Notes: generated by a model not told the origin, from the sequence alone. A stretch of DNA of 64,000 nt from Actinomycetes bacterium (GCA_025360105.1 JANYCT010000091.1:1-64000); one strand, 5' to 3'; positions 1 to 8,896 are shown, numbered from the stretch's first letter. Made by a program: numbers and translations.

Positions 1-942
1 GAGGTGTTCGGCTTCCTCGGCCCGAACGGCGCCGGCAAGAGCACCACGGTACGGATGCTCACCACCTTGCTCCGGCCAACTGCGGGCGTGGCATGCGTCG
101 CGGGCTTCGACGTCGTTCTCGAGGCTGACCAGGTTCGTCGACGCATCGGCGTGGCGTTACAGGACGCAGCCATCGATCCGTTGATGACGGGTCACGAACT
201 CCTTGCGCTGCAGGCCGTGCTCTACGGCATCCCCAAGTCGCACGTAAAGAGCCGCAGTGACGATCTGCTCGAGCGTGTCGGCCTCACCGGCGCTGCCGAC
301 CGACGCGTCGGCACATATTCAGGTGGCATGCGGCGCCGCCTCGACCTCGCTCTCTCGCTCATCCATCAGCCCACCGTGTTGTTCCTCGACGAACCCACCA
401 CGGGCCTCGACCCGATGAGCCGGCTCGCACTCTGGGAAGAGGTGCGCCGCCTCAACGCCGAGGGCACCACGGTGTTGCTCACCACGCAGTATCTCGAAGA
501 GGCCGACCAGCTCGCCGACCGCATTGCAATTATCGATCACGGCAAGATCGTGCGTCAGGGCGAGCCCCGTGAACTCAAAGCTCAGGTCGGTGCTCCCACG
601 CTCGTGGTGCAGGTGCCGGCCGGAGAGATCGATCGAGCCCGCGACGTGCTGCGCGGATTCGGCGAGCTACGCCCGACTGCAGAAGGCCTGCTCGGCGTCG
701 GGCTGAGCGCCGGCGCAGAGGCGGTTCCCTCGGTCGTGCGGGCACTCGATGAGGCGGGTCTGCACATGCAGCACCTCGAACTCAACGAGCCGAGTCTTGA
801 CGACGTGTTCGCCGAGGCCACCGGATATCGACTGGAAGGCGCCGCCGCTGCAACGGGTCTCCCCCAGGCACAGGGCGCTGAAGGCGGCACCGGCAAACGC
901 GGCCGCAAGCGCGAGAAGGCAACTGCCGAGGGTGCGGTATGA
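1..942 (+). CDS. ABC-2 exporter ATP-binding protein (DrrA-like), 5' end outside window
   Basis: ATPase subunit of an exporter of the daunorubicin-resistance (DrrA) type, which energises efflux of drugs or lipids across the membrane. The frame is open to base 1 and the Walker A motif GPNGAGKST lies within the first 15 visible residues, so roughly 20-30 N-terminal residues are missing. The GTG at position 4 is an internal valine. Also visible are the signature YSGGMRRR, the Walker B FLDEPTTGLDP and the switch histidine region LLTTQYLEEAD. A C-terminal region of about 100 residues, as in DrrA proteins, ends in a basic tail rich in Gly, Lys and Arg. The stop overlaps the next start (ATGA), so it is translationally coupled to two permease genes. 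The substrate cannot be read from the sequence. Confidence 0.93.
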   Translation, partial: EVFGFLGPNGAGKSTTVRMLTTLLRPTAGVACVAGFDVVLEADQVRRRIGVALQDAAIDPLMTGHELLALQAVLYGIPKSHVKSRSDDLLERVGLTGAADRRVGTYSGGMRRRLDLALSLIHQPTVLFLDEPTTGLDPMSRLALWEEVRRLNAEGTTVLLTTQYLEEADQLADRIAIIDHGKIVRQGEPRELKAQVGAPTLVVQVPAGEIDRARDVLRGFGELRPTAEGLLGVGLSAGAEAVPSVVRALDEAGLHMQHLELNEPSLDDVFAEATGYRLEGAAAATGLPQAQGAEGGTGKRGRKREKATAEGAV

Positions 943-1766
943 CCGCCGCCGTCCTCAGCGACACACGAGATTTCTCGCGCTCTACCGAGACCCGCCACGT
1001 GTGGCAACAGACGATTGCGATGTCCAGGCGCAGTGTGCTCGCAATCGTGCGTCAGCCCGCGCTGGTCATTCCCTCGCTCGTCTTCCCGCTTTTCTTCGCA
1101 GCGTTGGGGTCGTCGTCGTTCAGTAAGGCAACGCAACTCCCCGGGTTCCCCAAGGTTGACTCATTCCTCGCGCTCACCCTGGCTGCCAGCGTGCTGCAGG
1201 GTGTGTTGTTCGGTTCGGTGAACGGTGGCGCAGCGCTCGCGGTCGACATCGAAACCGGATTCTTCGACCGACTGCTCGCGTCGCCCACCAGTCGAATCAG
1301 CATCCTTGTTGGGCGACTCGCCGGAAGTGCCATGTTCGGCGCCGCGCAGGCGCTGTTCTTCACGTTTGTGATGATTGCGTTCGGCGTGAACGTGCGCGCC
1401 GGCGTCGGCGGCGTCATCGTCATCGCCATCGCAGGGGGCCTCATCGGCATGTCCATCGGCGGTTTCATGGCGGCGATGGCGTTGCGCACCGGTTCGGCCG
1501 AAGCGGTGCAGGGCATCTTTCCTCTGCTGTTCGTCAGCATGTTCTTCTCGTCGGCGTTCTTCCCGCGCGAGACGATGCAGGGCGTCTATCGCAGTATCGC
1601 CAATTGGAACCCGATGTCACATCTCTACGAGGGCATGCGCGACCTGGTGATCAGCGGCTGGTCCGTCGGGGCAGTCGCCAAGGCATTGCTCATCCCTGTC
1701 GCCATCGGATTCATCTCGATACCGCTTGCGCTCATGGCCCTGCGCAGAAGGTTGCGTGCGGTATGA
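939..1766 (+). CDS. ABC-2 family exporter permease, first subunit
   Basis: Membrane subunit (275 aa) of the DrrA-type exporter. It has about six hydrophobic segments, including a Gly/Ile/Val-rich segment in the middle. The ABC-2 hallmark ETGFFDRLLASPTSR lies between the first and second membrane segments. The protein ends in a short basic tail (RRRLRAV). The ATG start overlaps the stop of the ATPase gene by four bases, and its own stop overlaps the next permease start in the same way. The two permeases are paralogous and probably form a heterodimer with an ATPase dimer; that assembly is inferred from the family. Confidence 0.92.
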   Translation: MTAAVLSDTRDFSRSTETRHVWQQTIAMSRRSVLAIVRQPALVIPSLVFPLFFAALGSSSFSKATQLPGFPKVDSFLALTLAASVLQGVLFGSVNGGAALAVDIETGFFDRLLASPTSRISILVGRLAGSAMFGAAQALFFTFVMIAFGVNVRAGVGGVIVIAIAGGLIGMSIGGFMAAMALRTGSAEAVQGIFPLLFVSMFFSSAFFPRETMQGVYRSIANWNPMSHLYEGMRDLVISGWSVGAVAKALLIPVAIGFISIPLALMALRRRLRAV

Positions 1767-2596
1767 CCGCCTCCATCCTCTCCACTGCACCCGCCACGCG
1801 CACGTCGAATGTGCGTGCCGCGAAGGGTCTGATGCTGCGCGGACTCCACGCCATCGTCCGCCTGCCATCGGCGTTCTTCCCGGCGATCTTGATGCCGATC
1901 TTCCAGAGCATCGCCTTCAGCGGCACCTTCTTTGCCATCACCAAGGTTCCTGGCTTCCCCACCGACCGATCCATCAACTGGTTCATGCCCCTCGGCGTGC
2001 TGATGGGTTCGGCCTTCAGTGGCGTCGGCTTGGGCTTCAGCCTCATCCGCGATCTCGAGACGGGATTCTTCGATCGGCTGCGCATGTCCCCATCTCCGCG
2101 CAACTCGTTGATCCTCGGGCCGATGTTCACTGCATGGTTCCGCACACTCATCGTCGTCACCGTCGTGATGGGCGTGGGCTTCATGCTCGGCGCCAAGCTC
2201 AGCGGCGGCGTCCTGGGTGTGCTCGTGCTCTTTCTCGCCGCCATGGGAATCGCCACGATCGCCACCGGTTGGGGACTGGGCCTGGCCTACATCTTCAAGG
2301 ACATGCGCGGTGCCGCGATCATGCAGTTAGGGCTGTTCATGTCGATGTTCCTGTCCACCGCGCAGGCACCGCTGAACGTGATGACCGGCTGGCTCCACAC
2401 CGTCGCATCGATCAATCCCATCACCAACATCTTGCGTATGGCCCGACAGGGTTTCCTCAACCGTACGGTGAACGGCGTGACCGTTGGCGGCACAGTGACC
2501 TGGGCGAACACGTGGCCGGGACTGCTGGCGATGATCGTTCTGTCATCGCTGATGCTGTTCTTTGCCCGCCGCGGGCTCAACAGACTCGACAAATAG
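1763..2596 (+). CDS. ABC-2 family exporter permease, second subunit
   Basis: Second permease (277 aa) of the same exporter. It shares with its upstream neighbour the motif DLETGFFDRLRMSPSPR and the arrangement of about six hydrophobic segments. The frame is open upstream to 1604, but the ATG at 1763 overlaps the previous stop (ATGA) and the first permease has the same N-terminal layout, so 1763 is chosen. A hairpin with a T-run follows at 2616-2654, closing the operon. The neighbours do not reveal the transported compound. Confidence 0.92.
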   Translation: MTASILSTAPATRTSNVRAAKGLMLRGLHAIVRLPSAFFPAILMPIFQSIAFSGTFFAITKVPGFPTDRSINWFMPLGVLMGSAFSGVGLGFSLIRDLETGFFDRLRMSPSPRNSLILGPMFTAWFRTLIVVTVVMGVGFMLGAKLSGGVLGVLVLFLAAMGIATIATGWGLGLAYIFKDMRGAAIMQLGLFMSMFLSTAQAPLNVMTGWLHTVASINPITNILRMARQGFLNRTVNGVTVGGTVTWANTWPGLLAMIVLSSLMLFFARRGLNRLDK

Positions 2597-2615
2597 CCCG
2601 GCTCATCAGCCAACC

Positions 2616-2654
2616 TCACCAGCCCCACACTGGCTGGTGATCAGGATGTTTTTT
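2616..2654 (+). terminator. Rho-independent-type terminator after the ABC-2 operon
   Basis: A nine-base-pair perfect stem (2616-2624 with 2632-2640, loop of seven) is followed eight bases later by six T residues (2649-2654). It lies 20 bases after the permease stop and separates the exporter from the cox genes. The gap between stem and T-run is longer than ideal. Confidence 0.6.
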
Positions 2655-2767
2655 ACAATCTCGCCGGTCGTATCGCACGACGGTGCTCCGATGAGGCATG
2701 ATTGCACTCGCCAACGGGGGGCACTGACTCTCCCAGAAACTTGGCCATCGATCGAAGGGGATGCATC

Positions 2768-3244
2768 GTGCAGATACGTGTCACAGTCAACGACACCACA
2801 CACGACAGCGACGTCGAACCACGAACGCTGTTGGTTCACTACGTCCGTGAACAGTTGGGCCTCACCGGCACCAATGTCGGTTGCGATACATCATCGTGTG
2901 GCGCGTGCACGTTGCACCTCAACGGCGAAGCGGTGAAGAGTTGCACCGTCTTGGCTGTGCAGGCTGATGGCCAGCACGTTGCCACCATCGAGAGTCTTGC
3001 TGTCGATGGTGTGATGCACCCGATGCAGACAGCATTCATGGAAAATCACGGGCTGCAGTGTGGTTACTGCACCCCCGGCATGGTGATGGCCTCGATCAGC
3101 TTGCTGAATGAGAACCCCAATCCAACCGAGCAAGAAGTCCGCCTGGGGCTCGAGGGTAATCTCTGCCGCTGTACTGGATACCACAACATCGTCAAGTCGG
3201 TGTTGGCCTGTGCTGGCGCTGCTGCTGTTTCCGGGGGTCACTGA
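2768..3244 (+). CDS. coxS: CO dehydrogenase/xanthine oxidase family iron-sulfur subunit (CoxS-like)
   Basis: Small subunit (158 aa) of a molybdenum hydroxylase. It carries two [2Fe-2S] clusters that pass electrons from the molybdenum centre to FAD. The N-terminal plant-type ferredoxin domain shows the cysteine pattern GCDTSSCGAC...C. The C-terminal helical domain shows CGYCTPGM and NLCRCTGY. The length is normal for the family. The GTG at 2768 is chosen because a purine-rich site (GAAGGGG) sits just upstream and the protein then begins at the conserved ferredoxin fold; the frame is open further upstream to 2702. The stop overlaps the coxM start (TGATG). No large catalytic subunit follows, so whether the substrate is CO or another compound cannot be told. 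Confidence 0.93.
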   Translation: MQIRVTVNDTTHDSDVEPRTLLVHYVREQLGLTGTNVGCDTSSCGACTLHLNGEAVKSCTVLAVQADGQHVATIESLAVDGVMHPMQTAFMENHGLQCGYCTPGMVMASISLLNENPNPTEQEVRLGLEGNLCRCTGYHNIVKSVLACAGAAAVSGGH

Positions 3245-4065
3245 TGATTCCGGCACCGTTCGACTACAAGCGTGCATCTTCCGCTGCCGAAGCCATCGCG
3301 CTCATCGGAGAGTATGGCGATGAGGCCAAGTTCCTCGCCGGAGGCCACTCGCTGCTCCCGCTGATGAAGCTGCGCTTGGCGCAACCCACGATGCTGATCG
3401 ACATCGGTCGCATCACCGACCTCTCCTACATTCGCGACGCCGGTGACCACATCGCGATCGGTGCGCTCACCCGGCACATGGACGTCGAGAACTCCGCAGT
3501 GCTCGCCGAACACGCGCCATTGCTCGCCGCCGCCGCCTCCTACGTGGGTGATGCTCAAGTGCGTCACCGTGGCACCATCGGCGGCAGCATCGCTCACGCC
3601 GACCCTGCGTCCGATCTCCCGGCCACCACCTTGGCGCTCGGCGCCACCTACGTCGTGCAGGGTCCCAACGGCACCCGTGAGATCGCCGCGAAGGACTTCT
3701 ACATCGGTTTCCTCGAGTCGGCGCTGGCCGCAGATGAGATCCTCACCGAAATCCGCGTCCCGAAGATGGCCGGCGCGGGATGGAACTTCCAGAAGTTCAA
3801 CCGACGCGCTCAGGACTGGGCAATCGTCGGTGTCGCTGCGTGGCGACGTGGCGACGAGTCGGGCGTTGGCTTGGTGAACATGGGCTCCACGCCGATTCTT
3901 GCCACCAGCGTGGCCGAGGCCATTGCCCACGGTGCCAGCGTGTCCGATGCTGCCAAGCTCGCCTCGGCCGATGCCGACCCGCAAGCCGACAACAACGCCA
4001 GCGTCGAGTACCGCGAGCACCTCGCCGAGGTGTTGGTGCGGCGCGCGCTCGACGCTTCATCGTGA
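3244..4065 (+). CDS. coxM: CO dehydrogenase/xanthine oxidase family FAD-binding subunit (CoxM-like)
   Basis: Medium subunit (273 aa) holding the FAD of a molybdenum hydroxylase. The FAD-contact motifs are AGGHSLLP near residue 35 and TIGGSIAHADPASDLP near residue 115, both matching CoxM and related subunits. The C-terminal domain of the family follows. Its start overlaps the coxS stop. In cox operons a large subunit of about 780 residues normally sits beside S and M; here the next gene encodes an unrelated PAP2 membrane protein. Confidence 0.92.
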   Translation: MIPAPFDYKRASSAAEAIALIGEYGDEAKFLAGGHSLLPLMKLRLAQPTMLIDIGRITDLSYIRDAGDHIAIGALTRHMDVENSAVLAEHAPLLAAAASYVGDAQVRHRGTIGGSIAHADPASDLPATTLALGATYVVQGPNGTREIAAKDFYIGFLESALAADEILTEIRVPKMAGAGWNFQKFNRRAQDWAIVGVAAWRRGDESGVGLVNMGSTPILATSVAEAIAHGASVSDAAKLASADADPQADNNASVEYREHLAEVLVRRALDASS

Positions 4066-4125
4066 CCTGACGCCGCCCTGTCGACGACGCCACGCGCGCC
4101 GTTTCACTGTGTAGCGTTGTGAATC

Positions 4126-5187
4126 GTGCCTGAAACGTCCCTTGCATCGCCCGTGCCCGAAGCGGCACCGACGGGCCGGGAACCCCAGGCTCCGTCGCGC
4201 CGCGAGTTATCGACCGTGGTCCCCCGGGATCCGTGGTTCGTGGTGCGCCTTGTTGGGTTCGCCATCTTCGCCATCGGCTATCTCTGGTGGTTCCTCGTCG
4301 AGGGGCTCATCATCGACCGCATCTCGGTCGCGATCAGCGTCGTCATCTTCATCGTGATCGGCCACCTCGGACGACCTCTTCGGCGTTGGGCACAGCTGGT
4401 CTTCGATCTGCTCTGCTACTCGGTGATGTGGTTCGCGTACGAGGAAAGCCGCGGTTGGGCCGACAGTGCTGGCTTTCCCTTGCAGGTCGAGGCACCGCGC
4501 AACATCGACCGCTTTCTGTTTTTCGGTACTGACCCCAATGTGTGGCTACAGCATCATTTCTACGATCGCTACACCATCCACTGGTACGACAAGGTTGCAT
4601 CGGCCACGTACTTCACGCACTTCATCTTCCCGGTCATCGCGCTCGCCGTGTTGTGGGTCACGAGCCACCGCGAATGGGCACGGTTCATGAAGCGCTTCGC
4701 CACCTTGTTGTTCGTGGCCTGCACCATGTTCGTGCTGCTCCCCACGGTGCCACCGTGGATGGCGGCGGACAAGAGCTATCACTACCAAATCCTCGAACCG
4801 CTCGCCCGCCATACAGGGCGTGGTTTCGTAGCATTAGGTCTCAAGGGGTTCGTCAACACCTGGCAAACTGCGCTTGATTGGGGCAACGCCATCGCAGCGA
4901 TGCCATCACTCCATGCCAGCTTTGCGCTCTTCGTGCCAGCATTCTTCCTGCCACGAATCAAACCGATCTGGCTGAAGGCACTCGTGCTCGCCTTTCCGAT
5001 CATCATGGCGGCGTCGCTCGTCTACTTTGGCGAGCACTACGTTGCCGACGCACTTGCCGGTTGGATCATCGTGGGCTCGTCGTTCCTGTTCTGGGGATGG
5101 CGCGAGCGGCGTCAACTGCGCAATCGGGCGGCGCGCGCCACCATCGCACTCGGCGCTGTCGTCGCCAGCGAGGCAGCGGTGGCGTGA
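4126..5187 (+). CDS. PAP2-superfamily integral membrane protein (inositolphosphotransferase-like)
   Basis: Polytopic membrane protein (353 aa, GTG start) with a proline-rich N-terminal stretch and about six membrane segments. Two PAP2 catalytic motifs are clear: PSLHA near residue 262 and SLVYFGEHYVADALAG near residue 297, which supply the catalytic histidines. The first phosphatase motif (K-x6-RP) is not evident. The order resembles the PAP2_3 branch, which includes Aur1/Ipt1-type enzymes, so transfer or removal of a lipid head-group phosphate is plausible. The stop overlaps the next start (GTGA). Confidence 0.8.
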   Translation: MPETSLASPVPEAAPTGREPQAPSRRELSTVVPRDPWFVVRLVGFAIFAIGYLWWFLVEGLIIDRISVAISVVIFIVIGHLGRPLRRWAQLVFDLLCYSVMWFAYEESRGWADSAGFPLQVEAPRNIDRFLFFGTDPNVWLQHHFYDRYTIHWYDKVASATYFTHFIFPVIALAVLWVTSHREWARFMKRFATLLFVACTMFVLLPTVPPWMAADKSYHYQILEPLARHTGRGFVALGLKGFVNTWQTALDWGNAIAAMPSLHASFALFVPAFFLPRIKPIWLKALVLAFPIIMAASLVYFGEHYVADALAGWIIVGSSFLFWGWRERRQLRNRAARATIALGAVVASEAAVA

Positions 5188-5582
5188 GCACCCGGTCAAT
5201 CCTGCTCGACAATGCGTTCGTGGCCGCACTCGCCGATACGGGGTCGGCCTCGCACGCATGCGCCACCTCCACATATCGCACGCTGATCGATGGGTACACG
5301 GCCCGGACCAATCGTTTGTTCGCGCTCTCCAGCACGCTCGCTGAACTACCCCCTGAGATTCGGCGCAGCGTGCTCGCCCCGGTAGAAACGCTCTGGGTGT
5401 CGCGCCAACATCGCTCGGCCGCCCAACGGGTTGACGCAGCGGTGCCGGCGCACAGCGCGCTCACCCTGGTGATGCTTGCGCGCGAGCGAATTCGCACGGT
5501 GGCCACCGTTGCCTACGAAGACGGCAGTACCGACTACGACGACTTCACCCTTGAGGTCATTATCGACGAACAGTCAGGCTGA
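5184..5582 (+). CDS. Hypothetical protein, coupled to the PAP2 gene
   Basis: Small soluble protein (132 aa) that I do not recognise. The GTG start overlaps the PAP2 stop (GTGA), the main reason for choosing it, although the frame is open upstream to 4878. The N-terminus (LLDNAFVAALAD) is faintly like the start of a PIN-type fold, but no acidic catalytic set can be confirmed. The C-terminus is acidic (DGSTDYDDFTLEVIID). It overlaps the convergent lipoprotein gene by nine bases at the 3' end. Confidence 0.6.
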   Translation: MSTRSILLDNAFVAALADTGSASHACATSTYRTLIDGYTARTNRLFALSSTLAELPPEIRRSVLAPVETLWVSRQHRSAAQRVDAAVPAHSALTLVMLARERIRTVATVAYEDGSTDYDDFTLEVIIDEQSG

Positions 5583-6290
5583 GGCGACCTCAATCACGAG
5601 CGTTGACGGGCTCGAGCCAGCCGACACGCGAAACACGGGTTTGCCATGCACTCCGATGGCCCAATTGGACACCGCCTCGAAATCGCCAATCTGGACCAAC
5701 TCGATCACGGTTCCACCCGTGACACTCAGTCGGGTGGGACCGGTGTATGTCTGCTGGGGAGGATTCGCACTCTGGTCAGTGCCGGTCGCGCCCATACTGA
5801 TCTGGATCGCGTTGTCGCCCTGAAGAGCCACCACCTGATCCGATGGGTCCATCTTCACGGGCAATGGCACGTAACGCACGTGGTAGTTGGCCACGGGCGC
5901 CGAGAAGGAGAAGGTGATGCGATCCACGCCAGCGAGGTGCTCGGCGACAACCGCCCTCAGCAGTACCGTTGGACCAGGATCGCAACAACCGCCAGCAGGC
6001 ACCATCACCGGGTCTGTCGATGCACCATCGAGAACCGGAGTCGTTGTCGGCGCGGGCAGCGTGGTGGGCGCCGAGGTCGTGGCGGATGCTGCCGTGGTCG
6101 TTGGCGCCGCCGTTGTCGTGGGTGACGCCGTTGCGGTGGGCGCTGCCGTTGGTGGGCTCGTGGCGTTCGGCGCGCTCGACGAGGAACAACTCGAGAACGC
6201 AAGGCCCACGGCGATCACTGCGATCAGCGAGGCCGGCCGCACAAATCGAGTCGAGCGAGAATCGCTCACAGTGTTGGTTCGGGCGTTCAT
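5574..6290 (-). CDS. Secreted lipoprotein with Thr/Pro/Ala linker and AMIN-like C-terminal domain
   Basis: Exported protein (238 aa). A signal peptide ends in a lipobox-like AFSSC. A linker of about 50 residues follows, almost entirely Thr, Ala and Pro, as often found in actinobacterial surface proteins. The C-terminal beta-rich domain of about 130 residues (FSFSAPVANYHVRYV... through STLVIEVA) resembles the AMIN-like domain of actinobacterial lipoproteins. The ATG at 6290 is preceded by a strong AAGGAGGT site, so it is preferred over the upstream open frame. A possible role is cell-wall or glycan binding; this is family-level inference. Confidence 0.75.
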   Translation of the reverse strand: MNARTNTVSDSRSTRFVRPASLIAVIAVGLAFSSCSSSSAPNATSPPTAAPTATASPTTTAAPTTTAASATTSAPTTLPAPTTTPVLDGASTDPVMVPAGGCCDPGPTVLLRAVVAEHLAGVDRITFSFSAPVANYHVRYVPLPVKMDPSDQVVALQGDNAIQISMGATGTDQSANPPQQTYTGPTRLSVTGGTVIELVQIGDFEAVSNWAIGVHGKPVFRVSAGSSPSTLVIEVASA

Positions 6291-6379
6291 CACGACCTCC
6301 TTGCTGACGCCTGTGGCATCCGCACATTCAGTGTCGCGCCGTTGTCCGGTTGTGGCAAGCAAGGGCCGATGCTGCGGCG

Positions 6380-6676
6380 TCAGCCCGCGAATTGCATCGC
6401 GGCTCGCTCTGCGATCCACGGGCGAATGACCTCAGTGCGTGCCATGTCATGGGCCGGATGTGCGTCGTAAGCCTGCCAACCCGCAACGGAGTCGAACGTT
6501 GCCACGATCCCGAAGTCCATGTTTGCTGGCCCGTGCACGCCGAGATCGGAGCCGCATCGATAGGTGACGACTTCGGGGATGAGCGGCGGCAGGGCTTCGA
6601 GCGCCGCCTGGATGCGAGCGATCTGCTCGGGGGTGGTCTCGGGCTTCCATCGGAACAACGCAACGTGGGTGATCAC
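6380..6676 (-). CDS. Dabb-family (stress-responsive alpha/beta barrel) protein
   Basis: Compact 98-residue protein of the dimeric alpha/beta barrel Dabb fold. It shows the N-terminal HVALFRWKPETT, the central PEVVTYRCGSDLG and the late AYDAHPAHD segments typical of the family. Members range from plant stress proteins to bacterial monooxygenase- or decarboxylase-like enzymes, so the reaction is not known. The GTG start overlaps the stop of the upstream SDR gene (GTGA), so the two are read as one operon. Confidence 0.85.
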   Translation of the reverse strand: MITHVALFRWKPETTPEQIARIQAALEALPPLIPEVVTYRCGSDLGVHGPANMDFGIVATFDSVAGWQAYDAHPAHDMARTEVIRPWIAERAAMQFAG

Positions 6677-7419
6677 AGCAATCCACCATACGCGCCGCCA
6701 TCAACGTGCATTTGTACGCCAGTGACGAACGCGGCGTGGTCGCTGCACAGGAACGTGACAACATGACCGAAGTCGTCAGGGTCACCCATCACACCCGCGG
6801 GGATTCCCATCGCAGCGGCGTCGGGCGCAGAACCGTACAACTGTGTCACTCGACCTGTGAGATGCAAACCGGGCTGCACCGTGTTGACGGTGACCCCGTC
6901 GATGGCGACCTCTCGGGCCACCGTCTTGAGAAACCCCGTGACCCCTGCACGCGCGGTGTTCGAGAGGATGAGCGTAGGAATGGGTTGGCGCACGGCAACC
7001 GAGGTGATCGCAATCACCCGACCCCATCGGCGCGCCTGCATTGCAGGGATCGCTGCCTTACACATTCCGACCACGCTGAGCAGGTTCAGGTCGAGACCCA
7101 CCTGATACACATCGAGCGGGGTAGACGCGAACGTACCAGGCGGTGGCCCGCCCGCATTTGCGATCAGAATGTCGACTCCACCCAGCGCCTCAATTGCCGC
7201 GGCCACGAACGCCTCACCGCCGCCGGCCGTCGCAACATCGCACACGACGGGAATGCATTCGTGGCCAACCGCCAGCGCTGCGGCCTCGATACGAGCCTGG
7301 TCGCGGCCGCAGATCAACACCTCGGCGCCCTCGGCTGCGAGTGCCTTGGCCGTGGCCAGTCCCAATCCAGATGATGCGCCGGCAACAGCCGCACGCCGTC
7401 CTGCAATACCCAAATCCAT
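6673..7419 (-). CDS. Short-chain dehydrogenase/reductase lacking the usual YxxxK motif
   Basis: SDR-family protein (248 aa) with the cofactor-binding motif ASSGLGLA near residue 16 and the structural NAGGPPPG motif. The catalytic serine segment is present (ITSVAVRQ), but where YxxxK is expected the sequence reads SNTARAGVTGF. The canonical Tyr and Lys are therefore missing. SDR subfamilies with this SNxxRAG pattern exist and are usually annotated only as oxidoreductases. The ATG at 7419 begins the Rossmann fold directly; the frame is open for 19 more codons upstream. It is divergent from the FAD oxidoreductase gene, with 55 bases between starts. Confidence 0.85.
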   Translation of the reverse strand: MDLGIAGRRAAVAGASSGLGLATAKALAAEGAEVLICGRDQARIEAAALAVGHECIPVVCDVATAGGGEAFVAAAIEALGGVDILIANAGGPPPGTFASTPLDVYQVGLDLNLLSVVGMCKAAIPAMQARRWGRVIAITSVAVRQPIPTLILSNTARAGVTGFLKTVAREVAIDGVTVNTVQPGLHLTGRVTQLYGSAPDAAAMGIPAGVMGDPDDFGHVVTFLCSDHAAFVTGVQMHVDGGAYGGLL

Positions 7420-7474
7420 GCAGGTGACCGTAGCCGTGTCCCCGTTAGGCTGGCGGCCACAAGGTGGTGAAACC

Positions 7475-8896
7475 ATGGACGAATCCGCGGTCGACGAATT
7501 TCATCTCGACGCGATTGCCGACGCAGATCCCTATCCCTACTGGTACGAGGACGTTGACGAGCCTGATTCAAATGTCACGTTGGTGCGCACGGTCAGCTGC
7601 GATTTGTGCATCGTCGGCGGCGGGTACACCGGACTCTGGACGGCCATCATCGCAAAAGAGCGCGACCCATCGCGCGACGTCATCCTCATCGACGCCCACG
7701 AAGTTGGTTCGGCGGCAAGCGGTCGCAACGGTGGATTCATGGAGAGCAGCCTCACCCATGGCATCGCCAACGCGCAGGCCCGTTTCCCCGACGAACTCGA
7801 TGTGCTCGAAGAACTCGGCCTGAAGAATCTCAACGACATCGAAGCCGCGATCAAGCGGTACGAGATCGACTGTGACTACGAGCGCACCGGAGTCATCGAA
7901 ATCGCCACCACCTTCCACAGCGAGTCGTATTTCGAGGAACTGCGCGACGACTATCAGCAGCTCCGCTCGCTCGGTCAAAAGGTCGAGTTGCTCGATGGCG
8001 AGGCCATGCGACGCGAGGTCAACTCCCCCACCTACACCGGTGGGCTGTGGCGCAAGGACCGCGCCGCCATCGTCGATCCGGCGCGCCTCGTGTGGGGACT
8101 CAAGGCGGCAGCCGAATCGTTGGGTGTCATCATCTACGAAGACACCAAGGCAACGTCGATCGACAAAGATGGCGTCGGAGTCATCATCCACACGCCGCTC
8201 GGCGCTGTGCGGGCCGGCAAGGTGGCGCTGGCCACCAATGCGTTCAAGCCGCTCCTGAAGCGGCTCAGCCACTACGTGGTCCCGGTGTACGACTACTGCA
8301 TGGTCACCGAGCCGCTCACTCCAGCGCAGCTGGCCGACATCGGTTGGACTCGCCGTCAGGGCCTCAGCGACATCTCTAACCAGTTCCACTACTACCGCCT
8401 CACCGAGGACAACCGCATTCTGTGGGGTGGCTACGACGTGATTTATTACTGGCGCGGCAAGATCAACTCCGAACTCGAGAGCCGGCCCGAGACCTGGGCC
8501 AAGTTGTCGAAACACTTTTTCGCTACCTTCCCGCAACTTGAGGGCATCAAGTTCACGCACGCGTGGGGTGGGGTCATCGACACCTGCAGCAGGTTCTGCG
8601 TGTTCTGGGGCACGGCGATGGGTGGCCGGGTGTCGTATGCGCTCGGCTATACCGGTCTCGGCGTGGCCTCCAGCCGCTTCGGTGCCGAGGTCATGCTTGA
8701 CTTGCTCGACGGCAAGCGCAGCAAAGCCACCCAAACCTCGTTCGTGCAGGACAAGCCGCTGCCGTTCCCGCCGGAACCATTCCGCTTCGTCGGCATCCAG
8801 GCCACGCGTTGGTCCCTGAATCACGAAGACGCCACCGGCAAACGCAACCTGTGGCTGCGCAGCCTCGACCGGGCAGGGCTCGGCTTCGACTCGTAG
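7475..8896 (+). CDS. FAD-dependent amino-acid/amine oxidoreductase (DAO family)
   Basis: Flavoprotein oxidase or dehydrogenase (473 aa) of the D-amino-acid oxidase fold. The dinucleotide-binding motif is CIVGGGYTGLWTA near residue 45, followed by GSAASGRNGGFMESS, as in gamma-glutamylputrescine oxidase-like proteins. The C-terminal flavin contact is ALGYTGLGVA. It likely oxidises an amine or amino acid, but the substrate is not readable. The start at 7475 has an AAGGTGG site upstream. It is divergent from the SDR/Dabb pair and convergent with the HisD-like gene. Confidence 0.88.
   Translation: MDESAVDEFHLDAIADADPYPYWYEDVDEPDSNVTLVRTVSCDLCIVGGGYTGLWTAIIAKERDPSRDVILIDAHEVGSAASGRNGGFMESSLTHGIANAQARFPDELDVLEELGLKNLNDIEAAIKRYEIDCDYERTGVIEIATTFHSESYFEELRDDYQQLRSLGQKVELLDGEAMRREVNSPTYTGGLWRKDRAAIVDPARLVWGLKAAAESLGVIIYEDTKATSIDKDGVGVIIHTPLGAVRAGKVALATNAFKPLLKRLSHYVVPVYDYCMVTEPLTPAQLADIGWTRRQGLSDISNQFHYYRLTEDNRILWGGYDVIYYWRGKINSELESRPETWAKLSKHFFATFPQLEGIKFTHAWGGVIDTCSRFCVFWGTAMGGRVSYALGYTGLGVASSRFGAEVMLDLLDGKRSKATQTSFVQDKPLPFPPEPFRFVGIQATRWSLNHEDATGKRNLWLRSLDRAGLGFDS

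Noticed and set aside
7568-8824. 418-codon antisense frame within the FAD oxidoreductase gene
   Set aside because: It is a shadow of a well-conserved flavoprotein gene, with Val/Gly/Asp-rich composition typical of antisense frames in high-GC DNA.
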